64,000 nucleotides of DNA from Xanthomonas arboricola pv. guizotiae (GCF_002940205.1 NZ_MDSK01000003.1:1-64000), one strand, 5' to 3'. Shown: positions 46,199 through 55,941, counted from the first letter of the stretch. Translations and numbers: made by a program. The notes: generated by a model not told the origin, from the sequence alone.

Positions 46199-46310
46199 AG
46201 ACCCTCCCAGGTACATGTGTGAATCACGTTCAGCGATGCACCGCACAAGCACGCTGTGGCGCGTTGGCAGCAGCCTAGTCCGGTGAAGCTGTCATGGACC
46301 TGTCAGGGCG

Positions 46311-46437
46311 GGGGAATCGGCAATGGAGAATGGGGAATCGCAAAAGCCCAAGAGCTTTTGTCCGCGAGGGCTGTTACCTTCCGGCCGCGGACAACCGCTG
46401 TTCCGATTCCCGATTCCCCATTCTCGATTCCCCGCCC
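46311..46437. repeat. Heptad-armed intergenic inverted repeat, copy D
   Basis: Four left-arm words (GGGAATC, GGCAATG, GAGAATG, GGGAATC) are followed by GCAAAAG. The right arm reads CCGATTC, CCGATTC, CCCATTC, TCGATTC and ends CCCCGCCC. It touches the tctD ATG at 46438 with no gap, so it occupies the ribosome-binding region. Confidence 0.82.
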
Positions 46438-47139
46438 ATGCGCCTGCTGCTAGTCGAAGACAACGCCGATCTCGCCGATGCCATCGTGCGGCGCATGCGC
46501 CGTAGCGGGCATGCGGTGGATTGGCAGGCCGATGGGTTGGCCGCGGCGAGTGTGCTGCGCTATCAGAGTTTCGATCTGGTGGTACTGGACATCGGCCTGC
46601 CCAAGCTCGACGGGTTGCGGGTGCTGGCCGGGATGCGCGAGCGTGGCGATACCACGCCGGTGTTGATGCTGACCGCGCGCGATGGCATCGAAGACCGCGT
46701 GCAGGCGCTGGATGTCGGCGCGGACGATTACCTCGGCAAGCCGTTCGATTTCCGCGAGTTCGAAGCGCGCTGCCGCGTGTTGCTGCGGCGCAATCGCGGC
46801 CAGGCCAGCGAGGTGGTGCAGATCGGCGGGTTCGTGTTCGACAACGCGGCGCATACGCTGATGCTGGATGGCGTGCCGATCGAGCTGCCCAATCGCGAAT
46901 ATCGCCTGTTCGAAATCCTGATCGGCCGGCTCGGGCAGGTGGTCGGCAAGGACGAGATCGGCAATGGCTTGTTCGGCTTTGACGACGATGCCGGCCCCAA
47001 TGCGATCGAGCTGTATGTCGGTCGGTTGCGACGCAAGCTGGCCGCTGCGCCATTGCGTATCGTCACCGTGCGCGGTGCCGGCTACAAACTGGAAGAAGCC
47101 GATCCGCATGCGCCGGTGGAGCCGGGCGTCGATGGCTGA
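46438..47139 (+). CDS. tctD: Response regulator TctD (OmpR type)
   Basis: 233 residues. Receiver domain with phosphoacceptor Asp51 (VVLDIGLPKLDGL), acidic pocket Glu7-Asp8 and Lys in YLGKPFD. The winged-helix domain follows (ELPNREYRLFEIL...NAIELYVGRLRRKL...VRGAGYKLEE). It overlaps tctE by 8 nt. TctD regulators control tricarboxylate uptake, so citH and the adjacent porin are the likely targets. No Shine-Dalgarno, because heptad repeat D reaches the start codon. Confidence 0.9.
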   Translation: MRLLLVEDNADLADAIVRRMRRSGHAVDWQADGLAAASVLRYQSFDLVVLDIGLPKLDGLRVLAGMRERGDTTPVLMLTARDGIEDRVQALDVGADDYLGKPFDFREFEARCRVLLRRNRGQASEVVQIGGFVFDNAAHTLMLDGVPIELPNREYRLFEILIGRLGQVVGKDEIGNGLFGFDDDAGPNAIELYVGRLRRKLAAAPLRIVTVRGAGYKLEEADPHAPVEPGVDG

Positions 47140-48517
47140 GCCGCTGACGGTGGCACCGTCGATCCGGCGCACCTTGCTGCTGTATCTGGGCAGCCTGTCG
47201 GTGCTGGGCGCGGTGGTGCTGTTCTTTGCCGCGCGCGACTATGGCGAGCGCGCGGCCAACCGCTCCTACGACCACCTGCTGGTGTCCTCGGCCCTGTCCA
47301 TCATCGACAGCGTGGCGCTGGTCGGCGGCGACTGGCAGGTGGATCTGCCGTATGCCTCGCTGGACCTGCTCGGCATGGCACCGGAAGACCGCGTGTTCTA
47401 CCGCGTGTTCGATGCGCAAGGCCGCACCATCACCGGCGAAGAGAGCTTGCCGTTGCCGGCGCGCGCGCCCGGCGACGAGCGCCCGGTGCTGTTCGATGCC
47501 GACTACAGCGGCGAGCCGGTGCGCTTTGCGGTGGTGATGCATCGGGTGGCATCGGCCTCCGGGCAGGGCGAGGTGCGCGTGCAGGTCGGTCAGACCCGGC
47601 GCGCGCGCGATGCGGTGGCACGCGATGTGGTGCTCAACGCACTGGTGGCAATCGGCGTGCTGTCGCTGCTCGCCCTGGGCCTGGTGTGGCTGGGCGTGTA
47701 TCGCGCGCTGCGCCCGTTGCAGCGTATCGAGCGCGACCTGTCGCGGCGCGAGCCCTCCGACCTGAAACCGCTGAGCGTGCCGGCGCCGCAGGAGATGCAG
47801 TTGATGGTGACCGCGCTCAACCGCTTCATGGCGCGGCTGTCGTCCAGCAACGAAACCCTGCGCGCCTTCATGGCCGAAGCCGCGCACCAGATGCGCACGC
47901 CGCTGGCCGCCTTGCGCGCGCAGGCGCAACTGGCGATGGACGACGACGACCCGCGCGAGATGCAACGCAGCCTGGTGGCGATCGAGCGCAATGCCAGCCA
48001 CATGAGCCGGCTGCTCAATCAATTGCTCAGCGACGCCAGCGTGATCCACCGCGCCAACCTGCAGCGCTTTGCCACCGTGGACCTGGCCGAAGTGCTGCAC
48101 CAGGCCTTGCACGAGGCCTTGCCGCGCAGCGACGGCGCCCCGCGCGTGCAGCTGGCGATCGACCCGCAACCGGCACTGTTGCGCGGCGATGCATTGCTGC
48201 TGCGCGAGGCGCTGAAGAACCTGATCGACAACGCCTGCAATTACGGTGCCGGGGCGCCACTGCAGGTGGCGCTCACCAGCGACGGCAGCCATCACGTGCT
48301 GACCATCGCCGATCACGGCCCCGGCATTCCCGCCGCCGAAGCCGAGCGCGTGTTCGAACGTTTCGTCCGCGGGCCGGATGCGCCGGCCGGCGGCGCGGGG
48401 CTGGGGCTGGCCATCGTCAAGCGCGTGGTCGAAGCGCACGGTGGGCGCATCGATCTGAGCAACCGCGTCGGCGGCGGGCTGATCGCCTCGTTGCATTTTC
48501 CTGGAGGGACGCGGTGA
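47132..48517 (+). CDS. tctE: Sensor histidine kinase TctE
   Basis: 461 residues. TM1 about 15-34, a periplasmic 2CSK-type sensor domain (about 35-175), TM2 about 176-196 and a HAMP-like linker. HisKA has His252 (EAAHQMRTPLAALRAQ). The ATPase has N box NLIDNACNYG, G1 DHGPGIP and G2 GGAGLGLAIVKRV. Cognate partner of the upstream tctD gene. The stop overlaps the start of the solute-binding gene, so signal recognition may involve that periplasmic protein. Confidence 0.9.
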   Translation: MAEPLTVAPSIRRTLLLYLGSLSVLGAVVLFFAARDYGERAANRSYDHLLVSSALSIIDSVALVGGDWQVDLPYASLDLLGMAPEDRVFYRVFDAQGRTITGEESLPLPARAPGDERPVLFDADYSGEPVRFAVVMHRVASASGQGEVRVQVGQTRRARDAVARDVVLNALVAIGVLSLLALGLVWLGVYRALRPLQRIERDLSRREPSDLKPLSVPAPQEMQLMVTALNRFMARLSSSNETLRAFMAEAAHQMRTPLAALRAQAQLAMDDDDPREMQRSLVAIERNASHMSRLLNQLLSDASVIHRANLQRFATVDLAEVLHQALHEALPRSDGAPRVQLAIDPQPALLRGDALLLREALKNLIDNACNYGAGAPLQVALTSDGSHHVLTIADHGPGIPAAEAERVFERFVRGPDAPAGGAGLGLAIVKRVVEAHGGRIDLSNRVGGGLIASLHFPGGTR

Positions 48518-49578
48518 TGCGCGTGCTGTTGCTGATGGTGGTCTTGCTGGCGCCGGTTGTTGCGCGTGCCGCGCCCGGCGATGTGCGGGTGTTTCCCGCG
48601 CATGGCCCGAAGCAGGCGCAGTTGCGCGTGCAAGGCTCCACCGATCTGGAAGTGTTCGGCGCGGTCATCCAGGACTACCAGCGCCTGCATCCGGGCACCG
48701 AGGTGATCTACGAGGACGTGATCGCCTGGGACATCTACGCGCGCTATCTGCATCCGGGCACGGCCACGGCTGCCGCCGACATGCTGATCAGCGCCAGCAT
48801 GGACCTGCAGACCAAGCTGGTGAACGACGGCCACGCGCTGGCGCATCGCTCCGCGCAGACCGAAGCGTTGCCGGCGTGGGCGCAGTGGCGCCACGAAGTG
48901 TTCGGGATCAGCTACGAGCCGGTGGCGATCGTCTACAACACACGCAAGCTGGCGGCCGCGCGGGTGCCGCGCACGCGCCGGCAATTGCTGGCCTTGCTGC
49001 GCGCGCCCGATGCGCCGCTGCGCGGCCGGGTCGGCACCTACGATGTCGAGCGCAGCGGCGTGGGCTATCTGTTTGCCACCCAGGACGGGCAGGTCGGCAG
49101 CATTGCCGGCGCGTTGCTGGCCGCGTTGGGGGCCAACCAGGTCAGGCTGGAAGAACGCACCGGCACCTTGCTCGACCGCGTCAGCCGTGGCGAGCTGCTG
49201 CTGGCCTACAACGTGCTCGGCTCCTACGCGCAGACGCGCATCGACGCCGGCGCCCCGCTGGGCATCGTGCAGCCGCAGGACTACACGCTGGTGGCCTTGC
49301 GCACGGCGGTGATTCCCAGGACCGCGCCGCACGCGCCGGAGGCGCGCAGGTTCCTGGATTACCTGCTCTCGCCACGCGGCCAGCAGGTGCTCTCGCGCGA
49401 GGCGCGGCTGATGCCGATCCTGCCGGCCGCCGGCGGCCGTGGCGGCCCGGCGCAGCCGCCGTTCCGGCCGATCCCGCTCGGCCCCGGCCTGCTGGTGTAT
49501 CTGGACAAGCTCAAACGCCGGCAGTTCCTGGATGCCTGGCGGGCCAGCACGCAGCCGCCGCGCCAGGGCGAGCGATAA
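48517..49578 (+). CDS. Periplasmic extracellular solute-binding protein
   Basis: 353 residues with a signal peptide (VVARAAP, about residue 19). The fold is that of ABC-type Fe(III)/organic-acid binding proteins (QGSTDLEVFGAVIQDYQRLHPGTEVIYED, ADMLISASMDLQTKLVNDG, FGISYEPVAIVYNTRKL, LDYLLSPRGQQVLS). No permease or ATPase gene is adjacent, so it may be an accessory sensor for TctE, not a transport component. Start: ATG 48517, or GTG 48514 in frame, after GGAGGG. Coupled to tctE. Confidence 0.82.
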   Translation: MRVLLLMVVLLAPVVARAAPGDVRVFPAHGPKQAQLRVQGSTDLEVFGAVIQDYQRLHPGTEVIYEDVIAWDIYARYLHPGTATAAADMLISASMDLQTKLVNDGHALAHRSAQTEALPAWAQWRHEVFGISYEPVAIVYNTRKLAAARVPRTRRQLLALLRAPDAPLRGRVGTYDVERSGVGYLFATQDGQVGSIAGALLAALGANQVRLEERTGTLLDRVSRGELLLAYNVLGSYAQTRIDAGAPLGIVQPQDYTLVALRTAVIPRTAPHAPEARRFLDYLLSPRGQQVLSREARLMPILPAAGGRGGPAQPPFRPIPLGPGLLVYLDKLKRRQFLDAWRASTQPPRQGER

Positions 49579-49754
49579 CCACCAGCGCGACGGCTGCGCG
49601 TCGGCGCGGCGTGCGCTGCCGGCCCTTGCGTGCAGGGCGTGGAGGCGGCGGTTCCACGCCTGCTGGCTGCCCGACAGGCCCGGTGCCTGCGCAGCGGGGC
49701 GGGCTGGATGCCCGGGCGCGGGAAACCGACGCAGCCATGTGCCAGACTTGGCGC

Positions 49755-50393
49755 ATGGCCGATCTCACCATCCTCGTCGCCGACGACCATCCGCTGTTCC
49801 GTGCCGCCGTGATCCATGTGCTGCAGCAGACCCTGCCGCAAGCCGATGTGGTGGAGGCCTCCAGCGCCGCCACGCTGAGCGCGATGCTGCGCTCGCACCC
49901 GCAGGCCGAGCTGGTGCTGCTGGACCTGGCGATGCCGGGCGCACGCGGCTTTTCGGCGCTGTTGCATGTGCGTGGCGAGCATCCGGACATCCCGGTGGTG
50001 GTGATCTCCTCCAACGATCACCCACGCGTGATCCGGCGCGCGCAGCAGTTCGGCGCGGCCGGCTTCATTCCCAAATCCACCCCGGCCGAATCGATCGGCA
50101 CCGCGGTGGCCAGCGTGCTGGAGGGCGGCACCTGGTTCCCGCCGATGACCGCCGAGCGCTCGGAGGCCGACGCGCAACTGGCCTCCAAGCTCGCCCAGCT
50201 CACCCCGCAGCAGTTCCGCGTGCTGCTGAGCCTGGCCGACGGCCTGCTCAACAAGCAGATCGCACACGAACTGGGGCTGGCCGAGAACACCGTCAAGGTG
50301 CACGTCACCGCCATCCTGAAGAAGCTGGATTGCTACAGCCGCACCCAGGCGGCAGTGCTGGTCAAGGCGCTGGAGCCGGAAGGCGAGGGCTGA
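49755..50393 (+). CDS. NarL/FixJ-family response regulator
   Basis: 212 residues. Receiver with Asp10-Asp11, phosphoacceptor Asp57 (LVLLDLAMPG) and Lys in FIPKSTP. The LuxR-type helix-turn-helix follows at the C-terminus (LTPQQFRVLLSLADGLLNKQIAHELGLAENTVKVHVTAILKKL). No kinase gene is directly adjacent; the nearest is the hybrid kinase at 51.5 kb. It ends in a 32-nt tail-to-tail overlap with the DUF1460 gene. The start ATG at 49755 is preferred over an in-frame ATG 18 nt upstream. Confidence 0.85.
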   Translation: MADLTILVADDHPLFRAAVIHVLQQTLPQADVVEASSAATLSAMLRSHPQAELVLLDLAMPGARGFSALLHVRGEHPDIPVVVISSNDHPRVIRRAQQFGAAGFIPKSTPAESIGTAVASVLEGGTWFPPMTAERSEADAQLASKLAQLTPQQFRVLLSLADGLLNKQIAHELGLAENTVKVHVTAILKKLDCYSRTQAAVLVKALEPEGEG

Positions 50394-51234
50394 TCGCCCC
50401 TCGCCAGGGCCTGTAGACGACGATGCCCTGCGTGCGTGCGACGTACTCCATGAACGGCGAGTCCACAACCTTTTCGTTCTCCGGGCGCGATGAGGCATTG
50501 CGCAGCACCGGACCCCGGTCGGTCCTGACGAAGATGCCGACATGGCTGACATCCAGCCCGGGCGCCGGCGAGTACCTGCCCACATAGTCGCCAGTGCGCA
50601 GTCGCCGGACGACAGTGCCATCCACATCGGCGGCGGGGATGTAGGTGATCGATCGCCGTACCAGCGGCAATCCAGGCAGATAGTTGCTGCCGTCGGCCTT
50701 GAGATTGAGCGTCTTGTCCACTCTCGCGGCCTTGGGGCTGAGCGTTGCGGTGATGTCGTCGGCAAGCTGGTAGGGGCGTGCGACCCAGTCCGAAAAGAAA
50801 TGCTTGCGCGAGGTGAAACCGACGATGCCATCGACGTAGCGGGTGAGGATCACGCGATCGACGAAGTCCTGCTGCGAATGGGCGTGGCGCGCCGCTTCGA
50901 CATAGTCCAGATAGGTGAAGCAATCCAGGCCCCTGAAGTCGATGATCAGCCGCTCCGGCGTGGTGGCCGAGCCCTGCAGCATGTCGGCCTGATACGGCGT
51001 GCCGAGAAATTCCGCCGAAAGCCGCTTGATCAGATGGCCGGAACTCAAACCGCGATGCGTGGATGCCTCTTGCAGCACGCGGTCCAATGTCTGCAGCGTG
51101 TACGGGTCCATGTCCGCGCGCACCGGGCCGGGGGGCTGCACGGTCGCCGATGGCGTGGACGCGTGTACGGGCATATCCGCCGCGCACCCGGCGGCGAGCA
51201 ACGTGGTCAACATCACAGCGGCAGGCCTGAACAT
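50362..51234 (-). CDS. DUF1460 lipoprotein, putative cell-wall amidase/peptidase
   Basis: 290 residues with a lipoprotein signal (LTTLLAAGC, lipid Cys about residue 16). DUF1460 belongs to the NlpC/P60-like papain fold. The candidate nucleophile is in GLDCFTYLDYVEA and the His in DVSHVGIFV. Members hydrolyse peptidoglycan fragments or recycle wall amino acids; the substrate here is unknown. Tail-to-tail with the NarL regulator, and 301 nt downstream of the hybrid kinase on the same strand. Confidence 0.78.
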   Translation of the reverse strand: MFRPAAVMLTTLLAAGCAADMPVHASTPSATVQPPGPVRADMDPYTLQTLDRVLQEASTHRGLSSGHLIKRLSAEFLGTPYQADMLQGSATTPERLIIDFRGLDCFTYLDYVEAARHAHSQQDFVDRVILTRYVDGIVGFTSRKHFFSDWVARPYQLADDITATLSPKAARVDKTLNLKADGSNYLPGLPLVRRSITYIPAADVDGTVVRRLRTGDYVGRYSPAPGLDVSHVGIFVRTDRGPVLRNASSRPENEKVVDSPFMEYVARTQGIVVYRPWRGAISPRLPAPAP

Positions 51235-51535
51235 GGCGGCTCCAATTTTCTGGCGGAGAAAAAATCGGCAGGTGAGCTGTACACGATGCAGACGTGAGCA
51301 GCAGGAGACGCAAGCACTGTAGCGCCATCGCGAACGCGCGCCTGAAGCGGCACGCACTTCGGTACGCTGAAACGATCCGGCGAAACCCGGCCAGATCACG
51401 CAGGGCCAGAAAATCGCTGTACGGGACGTGCGTGGCCGATGCGACATCGTTCGGCCTCTCGGCGCGATGCAAGCCGGAATCGTCGCTACATGGCAACCGC
51501 AGGCCTTGCCTGCCTGTCGCTGCCGACTGTGCAGC
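51235..51535. other. Intergenic gap, hybrid kinase to DUF1460 gene
   Basis: 301 nt. It must include the promoter of the DUF1460 gene. No hairpin, repeat or gene recognised. Confidence 0.5.
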
Positions 51536-54181
51536 TCAGCCGCGCCGCAACACCATCTGGGTCACCAACGCGCGCAGCGCGGGCGGGCGCACCGGCTTGG
51601 CCAACAATCCCCAGCCCAGGTCGAGCGCATGCTCGCGTAGCGCCGGGTCGGCTTCGGCGGTGACCAGGATCACGCGCGGCTCGCGTTGCCAGCGTTGCAC
51701 CAACTGCGGCAGCAGCATGGGGCCGTAGTGCTCGCCCATGCGCACATCCAGCAACAGCAGCTCCGGCACCTCGTCGGCGTTGGCGGCGGCCAATGCCGCG
51801 TCGGGGCCGCCGGCAAAGTCCACACGGCATTCCCAGCGTTCCAGCAGGGCGCGGCTGGCCTCGCACACGCGCGGGTCGTCGTCCACGCACCACACCCGGC
51901 AGCCGTGCAGGATCGGGTCGTTGGCGTTGTCTGCGCTGGTGGTCGGCGGCGGCAACTGCCTGACGATGGCCGCGCGCTCGCCCAGCGGCACGGTCACCGA
52001 AAACACGCTGCCGCTGCCCAACGTGGAACGCAGGCCGATGCGGTGGCCGAGCAGCCGGCCGATGCGCTCGACGATGGCCAGGCCCAGGCCGGCGCCACGA
52101 TCGTTGGCCACGCCGTCGTCCAGGCGCCGGAACTCTTCGAAGATCTCTTCCTGCAGGGCCTCGGGGATGCCGGGCCCCTGGTCGTGCACCTCGATGCGCA
52201 GCCAGCCGCCGCGGCGACGGCAGCCGATCAGCACGCGCCCACGCGGGGTGTAGCGGATGGCGTTGGACAGGAAGTTCTGCAGGATGCGCCGCAGCAGGTT
52301 TTCATCGCTCAACACCACCGCCGAAGTGGGCACCCAATCCAGCACCAGGCCGCGGTCTTCGGCAAGGATGCCGAACTCGCGCGCCAGCGTTTCCAGCAGC
52401 GGGGCGATGGCGAAATCGCGCACCTGGGTCTTCAGGCTGCCGGCCTCCAGCCGCGAGATGTCCAGCAGGCTGTTGAGGATGGCGTCCTGCGCGGCGAGCG
52501 CGCCTTCGATATTGTCGACCACGCGCGCGCTGCCGGTCTCGCGCACCTGCCCGCGCAGCACCGAGACGAACATGCGCGCGGCGTTGAGCGGTTGCAGCAG
52601 GTCGTGCACGGCGGAGGCGACGAAGCGGGTCTTGTAGCGGTTGGCGCTCTCGGCCTCGCGCTTGGCTGCGGCCAGGTCACGAGTCCGTTCGGCCACGCGG
52701 TGTTCCAGTGCATCGGCCAGCGAGCGCAGTTCGCGCGCGGCGTTCTTGTAACTGGTGATGTCGGCATAGCTGGTGACGAATCCGCCGTCGGGCAGCGGAT
52801 TGCCGCGGATTTCCAGCACGGTGCCGTCCTCCTTCTCGCTCTCGCGCATATGCGGTTTGCCGCTGCGCAGATGATTGAGGCGGCGTTCGATCGCCGCTTC
52901 GATCGGCCCTGGTCCGAGCAGGCCGCGGCGTGCGTTGAAGCGGAACAGGTCTTCGATCGGCCGGCCGATCTTCAGCAGTTCGGGCGGGAAGCGGAACAGC
53001 TCCACATAGCGCGAATTCCACGCCACCAGATTGAGCGCCTCGTCGATCACCACCACGCCCTGCGGCAGGTGTTCCAGGCTGCGGCTCAGACCGGCATTGG
53101 CCTGTTGCGCGGCGGTGACCACGCCATCCTGCGCGGTACGCAGTTCTTCGGCGTGTTGTTGCAGCAGCCTTTCCAGCTCGTGCCGGCTGCGCTGGCGCAA
53201 CGCGGCCAGGCGCCGCCGCTGCTGCACGAACAACCACAGCAAGGCCAGTGCCAACCACGCGCCCGCCGCGGCAATCGCCGCGGCGCGGCCGGCCGCCGCG
53301 CTGGCGCGGGTGTCGTGCAGCAGATGCAGGCGCCAGCCGCTTTCGGGCACCTCCAGGGTCTGCCATAGCACCGGGCCGGCGAGCGGCGGGTCGCTGACCT
53401 CGGCCAGCACGCCGCCGTTGCCGGTCCGCTCGATCAATCGTCGCTGCAGCGGCAGCAAGTCCTGGTCGGCGTATTGGCGGGTGCTGCGCAATTCGCTGCG
53501 GTCGCGCAGGCTCAGCGGGGCCAGCATGCGGTAGCGCCACTGCGGCCGGCTGGCCAGGAACACCACCGCGTGTGCGTCGGAGGCCAGCACGATGTCCGGG
53601 GTCTGCAGCCACTCGCGTTCCAGCGCGGCCAGCGCGATCTTGATCACCACCACGCCCTGCACCTGGCCGCCGGCGTCGACGATGGCCTGCGACAGGAAAT
53701 AGCCCGGCTCGCTGGTGGTCATGCCGATGCCGTAGAAACTGCCGCTGCCGTTGGCCAACGCCTGCTGGTAATACGGGCGGAACGCATAGTCCACGCCGAC
53801 GTTGCTGCGCGGCGCCTGCCAGTTGCTGGCCGCCAGCGCCACGCCGTCGTGGTTGATCAGGGTCAGCGTGGACGACTGGGTGACGTTGTTGGCGCGTTCG
53901 AGTTTGCGATTGAGCCGCTGCACCTGCTCGGGCGACAGCGGGCCGGACACCGCCGCGCGCAGTTCCGGGTCCAACGCCAGAATTTGCGGCAGCGTGCGAT
54001 AGCGGTCGATGCGCTGCTGCAGCGCCTGCGCATACAGGCGCAGCTGCCGGCGCACGGTGGCGCTTTCCTCGTGCAGCGCGTTCTGTTCGACGAAGTGCCC
54101 GGCCGCCAGCATGGCCACCAGCATGCCGCCCAGCACGATGGTCAGGGTGAGCAGCAGGCGGCGGCGTTGTGATGCGTACAT
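51536..54181 (-). CDS. Hybrid sensor kinase: dCache-PAS-HisKA-HATPase-REC
   Basis: 881 residues. TM1 about 8-28, a DctB-like double-Cache periplasmic sensor (about 35-295; RPYYQQALANGSGSFYGIG, GYFLSQAI), TM2 about 297-318, a coiled coil, a PAS domain (NLVAWNSRYVELF, about 375-490), HisKA with His526 (ASAVHDLLQPLNAARM), an ATPase (NFLSNAIRYTP, DQGPGIP, GAGLGLAIVERIG) and a receiver with Asp812 (LLLLDVRMG). DctB-type sensors detect C4-dicarboxylates; dctA lies 1.8 kb away. The NarL regulator at 49.8 kb could be its output partner. Pairing is inference. Confidence 0.88.
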   Translation of the reverse strand: MYASQRRRLLLTLTIVLGGMLVAMLAAGHFVEQNALHEESATVRRQLRLYAQALQQRIDRYRTLPQILALDPELRAAVSGPLSPEQVQRLNRKLERANNVTQSSTLTLINHDGVALAASNWQAPRSNVGVDYAFRPYYQQALANGSGSFYGIGMTTSEPGYFLSQAIVDAGGQVQGVVVIKIALAALEREWLQTPDIVLASDAHAVVFLASRPQWRYRMLAPLSLRDRSELRSTRQYADQDLLPLQRRLIERTGNGGVLAEVSDPPLAGPVLWQTLEVPESGWRLHLLHDTRASAAAGRAAAIAAAGAWLALALLWLFVQQRRRLAALRQRSRHELERLLQQHAEELRTAQDGVVTAAQQANAGLSRSLEHLPQGVVVIDEALNLVAWNSRYVELFRFPPELLKIGRPIEDLFRFNARRGLLGPGPIEAAIERRLNHLRSGKPHMRESEKEDGTVLEIRGNPLPDGGFVTSYADITSYKNAARELRSLADALEHRVAERTRDLAAAKREAESANRYKTRFVASAVHDLLQPLNAARMFVSVLRGQVRETGSARVVDNIEGALAAQDAILNSLLDISRLEAGSLKTQVRDFAIAPLLETLAREFGILAEDRGLVLDWVPTSAVVLSDENLLRRILQNFLSNAIRYTPRGRVLIGCRRRGGWLRIEVHDQGPGIPEALQEEIFEEFRRLDDGVANDRGAGLGLAIVERIGRLLGHRIGLRSTLGSGSVFSVTVPLGERAAIVRQLPPPTTSADNANDPILHGCRVWCVDDDPRVCEASRALLERWECRVDFAGGPDAALAAANADEVPELLLLDVRMGEHYGPMLLPQLVQRWQREPRVILVTAEADPALREHALDLGWGLLAKPVRPPALRALVTQMVLRRG

Positions 54182-54482
54182 GGCCGCAAGTATGGCGGTC
54201 TGTTGCCGAATCGCGCAGCCATCGCCTTCGGGCAGCCAACAAGACGACGGCGCTCACCGCCATGTTGGCGCGGCCAGTGCTCGGTGCGGCATGTACCACT
54301 CGCACACTCCGGCTCCTGCGCACCGTCCGCAGCCACCTGACGACTGCTCGCTCTGTTTTGTCAGGCGCGCTTGCCGCGCACTGGAAAATGCCGAAAACGA
54401 CAACGGCCGCGCCCGTGAACGGATGCGGCCGTGTCGGAAACCTGCTGCCGTCTGCGCTGGCAGCAGCGCGCTTCAGCGCTGC
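54182..54482. other. Intergenic gap, porin to hybrid kinase
   Basis: 301 nt between two minus-strand genes. It contains the hairpin at 54394-54433, so the kinase probably has its own promoter. Nothing else recognised. Confidence 0.5.
54394..54433 (-). terminator. Probable terminator of the dct-side porin gene
   Basis: Stem arms ACGGCCGC (54403-54410) and GCGGCCGT (54425-54432). On the minus strand a T-rich stretch (GTTGTCGTTTTC) follows. Confidence 0.6.
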
Positions 54483-55655
54483 TTAGAACTGCACCTGCGC
54501 ACGCAGCTCCATCACGTGCGGGGTTTCATGCACGCCGTTGCGCGTGGCATCCACCCAGCTGTAGTTGGCCTGGAACTTGAAGTGGCTGGTGAGGTACCAG
54601 TTGGCGCCGATGGTGGTGTCGTGCTGGCGGCCGCCGCTGACGCGGTTGTCTTCCAGATCCAGGCGGCTGTAGCGGGCGGTCAGCTCGACCGCGCCGTAGT
54701 CGTGCGCCGGCTTGATGTTGCCCGGTACGCCGCCGGCATAGCTGCGCGACTCGCCGGTCAGCGTCCAGGTGCCGTAGAGGTATTGGCCCTGCGCGATGTA
54801 ATGCGGCAGGTTGTCGTTACGCGCCACCTCGGCGCGCAGCGCTTCGCTCTGCAGCGAGAACGGGCCGTGGATCCACACCGCTTCCACACCGGCGCGTATC
54901 ACGTGGTCCACATCGAGAATGGTGCCGGTGTCGATCAGGCGCACGTCGGTGAGGCCGGCTTCCGGGCGGGCACGCAGGCGCACGCGCGGGCTGAACGACA
55001 CGCCGCGGCCGTCGCTGAAGCCGCGCGGGTTTTCCACCGAACCGGCCAGGCCCAGGTGCAGCACGTTGCCTTCGGCCTTGAACGGGGTCCAGGCGGCATG
55101 CACGGCCTGGGTGGTGCCCGGGTTGTCGCCCTGCAGGTCCTTGCCGCCGTAGGCGCCGGCCTGCAGCAGGTACTGCTGGCGCTCCAGCGTCCATTCCACG
55201 CCGGTACGACGGCCCTGGAACACCGCCTGGATCGGCAGGCCCAGCTCCATGAAGCTGCCCGCACGCGAGCTCTGCACCGCTTCCAGACCCACCGGCACCT
55301 TCATGTAGCCCAGCCGCACGCGACCGTAGTCCTGGCCGAACAGGGCCTTGGTCTCGACCCGGAAGAACACGTCCAGCCACAGCTTGGACTCGAAGTCGAA
55401 ATACACCATGGCGTCGTAGACGCCCTTCTTCTTGAGGGTGGCGCCGAATTCCTTGCGGCGGAAGTCGGTGCGGTCTTCCAGGCGGTCGTCGCCGGAGAAG
55501 TTGTTGTCGTCGTAGGCGTAGTTGCCGGTCAGGCCGAGCTCGGTGCCATCCCCGAAGGTGTACTTGGTGGGCCAGTTTTCCAGCGAAGTGGCCGCATTGG
55601 CGGCAGCGGGCGCGGCGGCGATGGCCAACGCGAGAACGAGCGGATTGAGGCGCAT
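54483..55655 (-). CDS. OprP/OprO-like outer-membrane porin (dct locus)
   Basis: 390-residue porin. The signal peptide ends APAAANAAT. The pattern resembles the porin at 45.0 kb: RRKEFGATLKKKGVYDAMVYFDFES, GYMKVPVGLEAVQSS, HDTTIGANWYLTSHFKFQANYSWVD and a terminal Phe (LRAQVQF). The name phosphate-selective porin comes from the family; its place opposite dctA suggests dicarboxylate entry instead. Start at MRLNPLVLALA; MPKTTP six codons upstream is possible but less signal-like. Divergent from dctA, about 290 nt between starts. Confidence 0.85.
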   Translation of the reverse strand: MRLNPLVLALAIAAAPAAANAATSLENWPTKYTFGDGTELGLTGNYAYDDNNFSGDDRLEDRTDFRRKEFGATLKKKGVYDAMVYFDFESKLWLDVFFRVETKALFGQDYGRVRLGYMKVPVGLEAVQSSRAGSFMELGLPIQAVFQGRRTGVEWTLERQQYLLQAGAYGGKDLQGDNPGTTQAVHAAWTPFKAEGNVLHLGLAGSVENPRGFSDGRGVSFSPRVRLRARPEAGLTDVRLIDTGTILDVDHVIRAGVEAVWIHGPFSLQSEALRAEVARNDNLPHYIAQGQYLYGTWTLTGESRSYAGGVPGNIKPAHDYGAVELTARYSRLDLEDNRVSGGRQHDTTIGANWYLTSHFKFQANYSWVDATRNGVHETPHVMELRAQVQF

Positions 55656-55941
55656 AGGTGTGGTCTTCGGCAAGGAGAAGGGGCCGGGCGTCCTGCCATG
55701 GCGGTCGCACTGAACAGCTTCAGCAAGCGCGCAGGTTCCGGGGGGCCAACAACACAGGAATCGGTGTCTGCGTTAAACGGAATTAACGGCCGGTGGTGGC
55801 GCGGCTGAAGTGTAAGGCGACGTTCAGCCCGGGGACAGTGCGTAGTACCAATGGGCTATCGGCTCGGGCTGTGACGTACGGCCAGAATGCCCCCACCGGG
55901 TGCCTGCTCAGGCACCCTCTATGTTCCCTCGGAGTGGCGTC

